Below are positions 42,784 to 49,222 of a DNA stretch of 49,222 bases, piece after piece (position 1 is the stretch's first letter; each line of letters begins with the position of its first letter). The position numbers and the translations under genes were made by a program. The notes beneath the pieces are model-generated. The model was not told where the DNA came from and searched no databases. It saw only the letters and a list, made by a program, of their open reading frames with translations. The stretch lies in contig NZ_JAUXXZ010000074.1 of the NCBI RefSeq assembly GCF_030684675.1, positions 1-49,222 on the forward strand, in the 5' to 3' direction. The stretch is from Daejeonella sp. (GTDB taxonomy: Bacteria > Bacteroidota > Bacteroidia > Sphingobacteriales > Sphingobacteriaceae).

Positions 42784-44736
42784 CTATCTCAGTGAGTTAA
42801 TATAGGCTGCTATTTTCAAACCATCCTCCTTTTTTACCTGTGGCATCGGAGGCATCGGTGTTGGGTACTCCGGCCAGTTCTCTGGCTGTGGATTATGAAT
42901 AAGCTGAAGAATCTTTTCAGCATTGTATTTACGCTTAGCAATATCCTTAAAGGAAGGTCCAACCAGTTTTCTATCGGGATTATGGCATGATAAACAGGTA
43001 TAGGAAGCCATCATTGCCTTAACATCATTAAACGTGGGCACCTTTTCGCCTTGTGCAAGCTTTGCAGCTGATGTTGCATTAGAAACCGCCGATTTTTGAG
43101 GAACAACGCTGCTTTGTTGAGTCCTTTCGGGGATTAAAGCTGAATTTTTTGTACTTAATTCAGAAATTGACAATTTTAGCCCTTCCGGAATGTTATTCAG
43201 GGTATAGTAAGCTGTCGGATGTACAAGTGAATAATAATTATCCTTTTCACGTACTCCATCGAGCTTAATTGTATGAATATAAAACCTGCGAAGATTGTCC
43301 ACCACAATTCTTGCTTTCAATCCGTCTGCAGAAAGTTTCACTCCTTTAATATTCAGGGTTTGAGTGTTTACCGGCGGACTTCCATAAACCGGATGATATT
43401 TATAGATATAACTTTCTACTGAGTAGGAGGCCAGATCTTTGGCTGAAACAGGATCAACCGGCTGGGTAAATTCGATCTCAAATCCATCAGGCATAGCCCT
43501 TACCGCTTTCATTTCAAAGGGCATTTTATTATTCCATACCAGTCTTTCCAAACCTTCATTTGCTTCGCCGGCGGAACCCCAGCCCCGGTTTGTTTCACCA
43601 ATAAACAAAGAACCATCCCTTGCCCATGACATCCGCATTACCCCGGATCTGAAACCGGTTTTAAATACAAATGATGCGCCCTGATATTCGCCGTTCACCT
43701 TTTCCATAAACACTCTAGAGAGCATGCTCATTCCCTGATCGCCAACCAAAATCTGACCTTCAAAAGGTCCGAAATGCCCTTTAGGAATAGTTATTGGCTC
43801 GGAAGTTGAAATTCCCAGAATCCCGTAAGGCAGCCATACAGCAGGTAAACGCAGTTCAGAAAACTCCTTTTTCATATCGAAAAGAGTCTTAAAACTCTCA
43901 TTGACAACATTTTCAGGCTTTATATAGCGGCCCTTGTCATTCTTCGTTTTACGGGGATCAATCTTTGAATTGAACTGTGCTTCTGTCAACTTAACCGGTG
44001 ATTCAGGTCTGCCGGTCCAGGCTAAACCTGCCGGATGTCCCATAAAATCACCCTTTCCCATTTTCCATAAAGCACCAGATCCCATCCAATCACCCTGATT
44101 ATCTGTATAAAAGAGTTCCATGTTCAAAAACCCAAGTCCTGCAGGTGAGCGCATTCCGGTAGCCCATGGCTGCATTTTACCATCTTCAGTTATGCGCATT
44201 GCCCAGCCTCTCCATGGCACCCGGCTTTCGCCTCTCCACCATTCCTCACTCCCAAATGCTACGTTGCCTGTGACAAAAAATGAACCATCGGGAGCAATCT
44301 TCGGACCGAAACTATATTCATGATAATGACCGGATAGCGGCCAGGAATAAACGGTTTCATACACATCAGCTTTGCCATCCAGATTGGTATCCAGCAATTT
44401 AGTCAGTTCGCCCCTTTGGGCACAATATAATGCACCATCTTTATAAGCCAGGCCCAGAACCTCATGCATACCGGAAGCAAATTTTCTAAAATATGGTCTG
44501 CTGCTTGTCGGATTCTCAACAATGAAAATATCTCCACGGCGGGTTGAAATACCCAGATCACCATTTGGCAGGCTAACGAGTCCGCCAACCTCCAAAATAA
44601 TCCCTTCTGGGGTAGCAACCTTCATAATTTTAAAGAAATCTTCCTCCTTAGGAGTTTCCTGTGCATGAGCTGAAATACTGCAGCCAAGCATAGAAATGAA
44701 GAGAATTGAATGATATATATATTTTAGATGTCTCAT
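42784..44736 (-). CDS. Secreted beta-propeller/cytochrome c fusion protein
   Basis: A 650-residue protein with a signal peptide (LFISMLGCSISAHA). The N-terminal about 440 residues look like a beta-propeller of the sugar-dehydrogenase/NHL-like type (repeated blades such as GGLVSLPNGDLGISTRRGDI, GLAYKDGALYCAQRGELTKL, SFGPKIAPDGSFFVTGN). A beta-sandwich linker follows (about 415-530), then a C-terminal cytochrome c domain with one heme site CLSCH and distal Met in TPMPPMPQ. It starts after the DUF1080 gene with a 7-bp gap. Such proteins probably oxidise a carbohydrate or pass electrons in the periplasm; the substrate is unknown. Confidence 0.85.
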   Translation of the reverse strand: MRHLKYIYHSILFISMLGCSISAHAQETPKEEDFFKIMKVATPEGIILEVGGLVSLPNGDLGISTRRGDIFIVENPTSSRPYFRKFASGMHEVLGLAYKDGALYCAQRGELTKLLDTNLDGKADVYETVYSWPLSGHYHEYSFGPKIAPDGSFFVTGNVAFGSEEWWRGESRVPWRGWAMRITEDGKMQPWATGMRSPAGLGFLNMELFYTDNQGDWMGSGALWKMGKGDFMGHPAGLAWTGRPESPVKLTEAQFNSKIDPRKTKNDKGRYIKPENVVNESFKTLFDMKKEFSELRLPAVWLPYGILGISTSEPITIPKGHFGPFEGQILVGDQGMSMLSRVFMEKVNGEYQGASFVFKTGFRSGVMRMSWARDGSLFIGETNRGWGSAGEANEGLERLVWNNKMPFEMKAVRAMPDGFEIEFTQPVDPVSAKDLASYSVESYIYKYHPVYGSPPVNTQTLNIKGVKLSADGLKARIVVDNLRRFYIHTIKLDGVREKDNYYSLVHPTAYYTLNNIPEGLKLSISELSTKNSALIPERTQQSSVVPQKSAVSNATSAAKLAQGEKVPTFNDVKAMMASYTCLSCHNPDRKLVGPSFKDIAKRKYNAEKILQLIHNPQPENWPEYPTPMPPMPQVKKEDGLKIAAYINSLR

Positions 44737-44743
44737 GTCGGGA

Positions 44744-46192
44744 TCAGAATAAAATTGAATAGCTTAAACTCTTAACTGCTGAAATGATTAATTCCTTTCG
44801 GCCATTTTGGTCACGGATCAGGGCTTTTGCCCCAGCAGTTTCATCCAGACGCAGGAAGTAGGACTGATCATCTACCAGATAAAGGCCTTCTGATACTTCA
44901 GTAATATTTGCTGCTTCAGCCAGGCGGAAATACAGACCAGCAGGATTGTCTGAAAGACTAATCTGCCTGGTGATTCCCTGTCCCTTTTCGAGCAATTTAA
45001 CCCCATCATTCACTGTAATACCATAAGTAATGTACTTGAATGTTGGCCTGCCATCTGCATCAAGCACATAGCCCTTGGGACGATATCCTGTTCCAATGGT
45101 ATCGCTAATCCATGCAGACTGCCCGTTTGAAAGTTTTGATAGTGTTTGTGCGGGTTTACCGAAGCGCTGCACCATACCCAATGGTCTTGAAGATCCGTCG
45201 CCACGATCATGCCACATTGGTGTGGCATTCAGAAATCCGCCTCTCCAGACCTGAATGATTGCCGCATTATCCATATCGTAGGTATAATGAACTTTCTCAG
45301 GACTTCCAACAGAAACGGCATGAACCACTCTGGGAGATCCCGGCAGGTCCATAAAACTTCTTAAAATATAATTCTCTGAAGGATCGATAAGGATCGGGTC
45401 TACAGAATTTCCATTTGCCTGGACTGCCTCAGCCGGTCTTCCATTATCAAATCTGCTGACCTTAATATTGCGAAATGCTACTGCACCATGATCGCCCTGA
45501 ATACGCAATGGGCCGGATGCCGTCTCGCCATCCCCGATTGCTCCGCGTGTTGGGCCTGATAATTCCACATGATCATGAATGAGCACTCCATTCAGCTCAA
45601 CCTTCAGCATCACTGCATTGGCTGTCTTTTTTCCATTTGAATCAAAACGCGGTGCCTGAAAAGAAATCTTTAGTTTCTGCCAAATGCCTGGTGCACGACT
45701 TGCATTTTGTCTCGGTGCATAACCCATATAACCTTTTTGTCCATTGGGTTTTGATTCATCCCAGCGCTCATAGATCCCTCCATTACTACCTGATCTGATT
45801 GCAGTTGCACCCCAGGTATCAATCAATTGAATCTCATACCTGCCCTGAAGGTAAATGCCTGAATTTGATTCTGAAGCCATCAGATACTCCAGCTCCAGAT
45901 CTATATCTCCGTAATCTGCAAGGCTGTATAAATCTTCCCCTTTTTGCTGATGATCCGGGAGATTAATTAGAACCCCGGTTCCTTTTGTAAAGTAAAGCGT
46001 ATTTACTTTATTCAGATCTGCCTGAACACTACCTACAATCTGCCAGGTTTTGGAAGATTTTTTAAAGAATGTCAGATCATTCAGACCTGGCTGAATTACT
46101 GACTGTCCGTGAAGCATTTTTGAAAAACCAATACAGAGGATTATTCCCAGAGTTTTAAACAATGCTGATGAATATTTGAATGTGAAAATCAT
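44744..46192 (-). CDS. Secreted DUF1080 (3-keto-disaccharide hydrolase-like) protein
   Basis: A 482-residue protein with a signal peptide (IILCIGFSKMLHGQ). The N-terminal half (about 45-245) is the DUF1080/LamG-like jelly roll, with the landmarks YGDIDLELEYLM, NSGIYLQGRYEIQLIDTWG and GPLRIQGDHGAVAFRNIKV. DUF1080 members include hydrolases of 3-keto-glycosides. The C-terminal half (about 265-482) is a second domain with VHYTYDMDNAAIIQVWRGGF and ATPMWHDRGDGSSRPLG, which I cannot name. It precedes the propeller-cytochrome gene by 7 bp, so the two act together, perhaps as a keto-sugar oxidation/cleavage pair. An inverted repeat TTAACCGC/GCGGTTAA (46206-46256) lies in its promoter region. Confidence 0.87.
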   Translation of the reverse strand: MIFTFKYSSALFKTLGIILCIGFSKMLHGQSVIQPGLNDLTFFKKSSKTWQIVGSVQADLNKVNTLYFTKGTGVLINLPDHQQKGEDLYSLADYGDIDLELEYLMASESNSGIYLQGRYEIQLIDTWGATAIRSGSNGGIYERWDESKPNGQKGYMGYAPRQNASRAPGIWQKLKISFQAPRFDSNGKKTANAVMLKVELNGVLIHDHVELSGPTRGAIGDGETASGPLRIQGDHGAVAFRNIKVSRFDNGRPAEAVQANGNSVDPILIDPSENYILRSFMDLPGSPRVVHAVSVGSPEKVHYTYDMDNAAIIQVWRGGFLNATPMWHDRGDGSSRPLGMVQRFGKPAQTLSKLSNGQSAWISDTIGTGYRPKGYVLDADGRPTFKYITYGITVNDGVKLLEKGQGITRQISLSDNPAGLYFRLAEAANITEVSEGLYLVDDQSYFLRLDETAGAKALIRDQNGRKELIISAVKSLSYSILF

Positions 46193-46356
46193 TTTATAAT
46201 TCTATTTAACCGCGAAAGATAATAATGAAATATTAAAATGGGATTATAGCGGTTAATTTTTTTCTTAGAGGACGCTATGTAGTAAAAGCAAAATCATTAA
46301 GAGTATCAACAATTTAAACGGCTAAATACGATGCTGAACCATTGAAATGGCTAAAA

Positions 46357-46938
46357 TCAGGGTTTGAAAGATAAGTTTACGGCCAACAGCGCCTCCCTTA
46401 ATTTGGGTAGGGAAGACGGACCCATTCCGTGAAATTTTAAAATTTCTGCTTCGCGATATTCAGAAAGCTGTTTCAGAGTTTTTATCCCATTACTCTCCAA
46501 TGCTCTTTTAGCAGGTGCTCCGAGGGAATCGGGAAATCCATCAATGCTTGTAGAGATCTTCTTTGTCTTCGTCTTTACTTTCTCAAGATTTTCCTGCAGC
46601 CTGAATTGTACAATCCTGCTGATCAGATCAAAGGGGATTTCTTTGTCCATTGGAAACTGAATTGAGCCCTTTCCGCTTTCATAAACCGAGAGTTCCTGTT
46701 TAAAGACTGATATTCCAGATGGTGCCGGATAAAATCCAATATGATTTTTAAATGCCCCAAAATGAACCAGGTTGCCATTCAGAACAAATGTTGGGAGCTG
46801 ATATTTTATCGCCTCCATCGCCTCAGGTGCTGCCTTCTTTATTACCATCCTGACCTTTTGCAAAAGCTCCTGAACCTTTGGGGGATGAAGGGAAATATAT
46901 TCGTCAATAGTTTCGGGTTTATGGGCAGAAGTAATCAT
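46357..46938 (-). CDS. DUF1801 (YdhG/iron-chaperone-like) protein with C-terminal helix-hairpin-helix
   Basis: A 193-residue protein. The N-terminal DUF1801 domain (about 8-120) has ETIDEYISLHPPKVQELLQK, AIKYQLPTFVLNGNLVHFGA and GFYPAPSGI. The C-terminal part (about 135-190) reads FPDSLGAPAKRALESNGIKT and ILKFHGMGPSSLPKLREAL, a helix-hairpin-helix like the RNA polymerase alpha C-terminal domain, which may bind nucleic acid. DUF1801 is related to the frataxin-like fold. Function unknown. The gap from the yihY stop is almost entirely a heptamer tract that ends 1 bp before this ATG. Confidence 0.85.
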   Translation of the reverse strand: MITSAHKPETIDEYISLHPPKVQELLQKVRMVIKKAAPEAMEAIKYQLPTFVLNGNLVHFGAFKNHIGFYPAPSGISVFKQELSVYESGKGSIQFPMDKEIPFDLISRIVQFRLQENLEKVKTKTKKISTSIDGFPDSLGAPAKRALESNGIKTLKQLSEYREAEILKFHGMGPSSLPKLREALLAVNLSFKP

Positions 46939-46939
46939 G

Positions 46940-46974
46940 GTAATTCGTAATTGATAATTCGTAATTTCTAATTA
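46940..46974. repeat. Heptamer tract filling the gap between yihY and the DUF1801 gene
   Basis: GTAATTC, GTAATTG, ATAATTC, GTAATTT, CTAATTA: five units in phase. The last unit contains the yihY stop codon (46972-46974) and the first ends 1 bp before the downstream ATG, so the whole ribosome-binding region of the DUF1801 gene is repeat-derived. Confidence 0.85.
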
Positions 46975-47907
46975 ATTATCTTTTATCTCGAGTAATTCAA
47001 CTGAAAAGGCCTCCTTTACCGTGCGGATGGGTTTTCCCTGAGCATCACTCAATATCTTGACAAAACATGCTCCGTAGTATAAGATAATAGAGGAGTAAAA
47101 TACAAAGAGCAGGATAAGAACCATTGAACCGGATGCACCGTAGATGATCCCGATATTACTTTGGACTAGCAGATAACCCAAAATCCATTTACCAAGATTA
47201 AAAAGGATTGCGGTAAAAAGTGCTCCGCCAAAGGCAATATTCCACCTGGGTCTTCCAATCGTAAGAAATCTGAACAATACTGTAAACCAAATACTTACAA
47301 CTATCACAAAAATCAGGTCATTGATAAGATAGTAAAAAAATCTTTTGCCGACGCCCAGGATTCCTCCAAGATAATTTCCCAAAATCACCTGTGATCCTTC
47401 CATAAACAATGCGGCCAAAAACAAAAAGCCGGCAAGAAAAATGATAATAAGTGAACGCATACGATACCGGATACTAAAAAGAATGCCCGACTTAGGCCGT
47501 TTACGAATATCCCAGATCTGTTCCAGAGAATTCTTAATCACATCAAAAAGTGTGGTAGCAACAAACATCAAAAATATAAAGCCAAACACCGTGACATACC
47601 AGCTTTGATTCAAACCGCTAACAGCCTCCAAAACTCCCTCTACCTGGCGCGCACTGCTTCTGCCCAGAATATGGCCCAGTCTGCTGATCAGTTCTGAACT
47701 TAGTTCACCCGGATCAACCCAGAACCTGAAAAATTGTGTAAAAATGATGAGTATGGGTGGCAGAGCAAAAGTGGTAAAGAAGGCTGTTGCCGCAGCCATA
47801 CGAAGTGGATCATTCAATCTGAGAAGGCTGATTGAACTTTTCATCTGGGAGAATAGTGCCGATACCTTTTCAGGTAAACTCTGATCTTTTTGAATTTTCT
47901 TTGCCAA
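46972..47907 (-). CDS. YihY/BrkB family inner-membrane protein
   Basis: A 311-residue protein with about six transmembrane helices. The family start is NDPLRMAAATAFFTTFALPP (about 36-55), followed by LGHILGRSSARQVEGVLEAV, the helices around SLIIIFLAGFLFLAALFM and FVIVVSIWFTVLFRFL, and GASGSMVLILLFVFYSSIIL near the end. This family was once misnamed ribonuclease BN and is probably a transporter or envelope protein. The only start that keeps the full N-terminus is TTG at 47907; Met18 is an alternative that still leaves all helices. A 106-bp repeat lies between it and the upstream GDPD gene. Confidence 0.9.
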   Translation of the reverse strand: MAKKIQKDQSLPEKVSALFSQMKSSISLLRLNDPLRMAAATAFFTTFALPPILIIFTQFFRFWVDPGELSSELISRLGHILGRSSARQVEGVLEAVSGLNQSWYVTVFGFIFLMFVATTLFDVIKNSLEQIWDIRKRPKSGILFSIRYRMRSLIIIFLAGFLFLAALFMEGSQVILGNYLGGILGVGKRFFYYLINDLIFVIVVSIWFTVLFRFLTIGRPRWNIAFGGALFTAILFNLGKWILGYLLVQSNIGIIYGASGSMVLILLFVFYSSIILYYGACFVKILSDAQGKPIRTVKEAFSVELLEIKDN

Positions 47908-47926
47908 GCTGTAAAAGTACGGAAAA

Positions 47927-48051
47927 GACTTACGAAATCACTCGACTTGCGAAATCACCTTGGCGAGCGGAAAGTCGATTTCGTCAGTCGCATGTAAACT
48001 ATGGAGACTGACGAATTTATCTTGCTTGACGCCTATGTAAATTCGTAAGTC
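47927..48051. repeat. 106-bp-type palindromic element, single full copy with a 5' stub
   Basis: Full copy 47944-48051 (108 bp) with outer arms GACTTGCGAA and TTCGTAAGTC, inner arms TTCGTCAGTC and GACTGACGAA, and ACCTTGGCG/CGCCTATGT secondary arms. It is preceded directly by a 17-nt stub GACTTACGAAATCACTC (47927-47943), the start of another copy. It occupies the gap between the GDPD stop (48058) and the yihY start (47907). Confidence 0.92.
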
Positions 48052-48057
48052 TCAATA

Positions 48058-49083
48058 CTACTTCCCAACCATCTTCAACAGCAACTCAGGCTCATTGGTC
48101 GTAATAAAATCGATTTTCTGATCCAGAAACCATTGCAGCAGTTTTGGGTCATTTACTGTCCAGGTATTGATTGTTAATCCTTTAGCATTAGCTTGTTCAA
48201 TCCATTCCGGATTTTTTTGAAAAATACTTTGGTTATAATCGAGACCCCATAATTTATCGGCGGCAAGCAAATCCGGTGCTTTATCTCCATTCAGGTACGC
48301 CACTCTTGCATGTGGATCGAGGCGCATCAGCTCCAGACAAATGTTATAATCAAAGCTGATATAATCAATCCATGCCTCAGCCTTCATTGATCTGACCATT
48401 TCATAAACCTTACCTGCACTTTGAATGGCACGTTCCTTATTAATTGTTGGCTTTAATTCGAGTATGAGTTTGGTTGAATTTTGTTTCATACCTTCTGCAA
48501 GGTACTCTTCCAAACCGGGCATATTTTCTCCATTCGAAAGCTTTAACTGCTTCAATTCAGCAAAGCTCGTATTATGAATAATTTTCCCTTTAAAAGAGGG
48601 ATCATGGTTAACAATCAGACCCGAATCTAATGTCATATGCACATCAAACTCTGATCCCTGACAACCCAAACGAACTGCATGCTGCAATGCGGAGATTGAA
48701 TTTTCGGATGCCCCTGTATTTTTCCAGGCTCCTCGGTGAGCAATGACCCTGTTTCTATGAAAATCGTCTTTCACTAATCTGAATGTTTCCTGAACAGGGC
48801 CCGAAACCGATTGTGCCTCAATTGTTAGGTCATACCATTTTGTGCCAGTCTCAATGTATTTTTTACGGATTGAAAGTTTATTCCCCTTTAGCGTAAATCG
48901 TTTGGCATTCTCGCCTTTAAGTTTGGATTTAGACTCAGGTCCCTTCAAACTGACTGTCCCGATCGTATTATCTATACTTGAAAATGTATGATTACTTAAA
49001 TAAACAGAGGGCTTATCCTGAGCTGATAACTTGCTGTACATCGCAGTCATTAGTAAAATTGAAAAGCAGAGGTTTTTGATCAT
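48058..49083 (-). CDS. Secreted glycerophosphodiester phosphodiesterase
   Basis: A 341-residue protein with a signal peptide (LCFSILLMTAMYSKLSAQ). A beta-sandwich-like N-terminal domain (about 22-108) precedes the GDPD TIM barrel. Active-site blocks: VIAHRGAWKNTGASENS, EFDVHMTLDSGLIVNHD, LILELKP and TINTWTVNDPKLL, with NEP near the C-terminus. It hydrolyses glycerophosphodiesters to glycerol-3-phosphate and an alcohol, here in the periplasm. The ATG at 49083 stands 3 bp from a perfect heptamer array that occupies the place of the ribosome site and promoter. Downstream come a 106-bp element and then yihY on the same strand. Confidence 0.92.
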   Translation of the reverse strand: MIKNLCFSILLMTAMYSKLSAQDKPSVYLSNHTFSSIDNTIGTVSLKGPESKSKLKGENAKRFTLKGNKLSIRKKYIETGTKWYDLTIEAQSVSGPVQETFRLVKDDFHRNRVIAHRGAWKNTGASENSISALQHAVRLGCQGSEFDVHMTLDSGLIVNHDPSFKGKIIHNTSFAELKQLKLSNGENMPGLEEYLAEGMKQNSTKLILELKPTINKERAIQSAGKVYEMVRSMKAEAWIDYISFDYNICLELMRLDPHARVAYLNGDKAPDLLAADKLWGLDYNQSIFQKNPEWIEQANAKGLTINTWTVNDPKLLQWFLDQKIDFITTNEPELLLKMVGK

Positions 49084-49086
49084 GGG

Positions 49087-49222
49087 TGAGTATTGAGTAT
49101 TGAGTATTGAGTATTGAGTATTGAGTATTGAGTATTGAGTATTGAGTATTGAGTATTGAGTATTGAGTATTGAGTATTGAGTATTGAGTATTGAGTATTG
49201 AGTATTGAGTATTGAGTATTGA
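49087..49222. repeat. Perfect heptanucleotide array, about 19 copies, at window edge
   Basis: TGAGTAT repeated without interruption for 136 bp to the end of the window, so the true length is unknown. It begins 3 bp upstream of the GDPD start codon (minus strand, where it reads ATACTCA). It is by far the most regular of the window's heptamer tracts. Confidence 0.97.

Overview
The window looks like a chromosomal segment of a Bacteroidota bacterium, most likely Sphingobacteriaceae (Pedobacter/Mucilaginibacter-like). Reasons: an outer-membrane beta-barrel protein with a carboxypeptidase-like N-terminal domain, many hybrid histidine kinases, a periplasmic PIG-L deacetylase paired with an SSS symporter, a DUF6249-type protein, a BlaI/BlaR1 pair of Bacteroidota type, a possible TAnnTTTG -7 promoter box at gltX, and AT-rich spacers full of dispersed repeats. 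No rRNA, tRNA, CRISPR array or prophage was seen.

Layout. 277-4724: a plus-strand operon of a PIG-L deacetylase, two tiny membrane proteins and a sodium:solute symporter, followed by a decayed ISAs1-type transposase remnant. 5092-15915: a large minus-strand signalling island. It holds a CHASE3-GAF hybrid kinase with three receivers, CheR, a receiver-less CheB and a REC-HK-REC protein, then a PAS kinase, an Rcp1-like regulator and a REC-PAS-DHp protein with no ATPase domain. There is no CheA, CheW or chemoreceptor. 16324-17399: ECF sigma factor plus putative anti-sigma factor. 18040-20572: DUF6249-type protein, hotdog thioesterase, DinB-like protein, sensor kinase. 20811-25417: gltX, an amidohydrolase lipoprotein, a zinc metallopeptidase. 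25863-29139: FtsX-type permease and ABC ATPase. 29855-32892: a Fic gene with an in-frame stop and a BlaI/BlaR1 pair with a perfect operator palindrome and a probable frameshift in blaR1. 33170-35789: nitrilase-superfamily enzyme and SGNH esterase. 35840-38290: outer-membrane beta-barrel protein. 38932-42693: operon of two low-complexity secreted proteins, an outer-membrane-like protein and a two-component system. 42784-46192: propeller/cytochrome c protein with a DUF1080 protein. 46357-49083: DUF1801/HhH protein, YihY and a glycerophosphodiester phosphodiesterase.

The least explained material lies between genes. First, a palindromic element of about 106 bp occurs as a three-copy array after gltX, as a broken cluster between the nitrilase and esterase genes, and singly between yihY and the GDPD gene. 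Each copy carries four related 10-nt arms (GACTTACGAA outside, GACTGACGAA inside) in a nested order, and array copies are joined by a conserved 10-nt linker. Second, at least ten tracts of degenerate heptanucleotide repeats sit at gene boundaries. Some supply stop codons or fill the space before a start codon, one lies inside gltX, and one perfect tract of about 19 copies abuts the GDPD start codon and runs off the window. Third, GC-rich palindromic intergenic repeats share 32 identical bases at two sites 38 kb apart.

Working picture: an environmental heterotroph with heavy investment in signal transduction and envelope or carbohydrate functions, whose spacers have been shaped by REP-like and minisatellite-like elements. 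All calls are from reading the sequence; no database search was possible.
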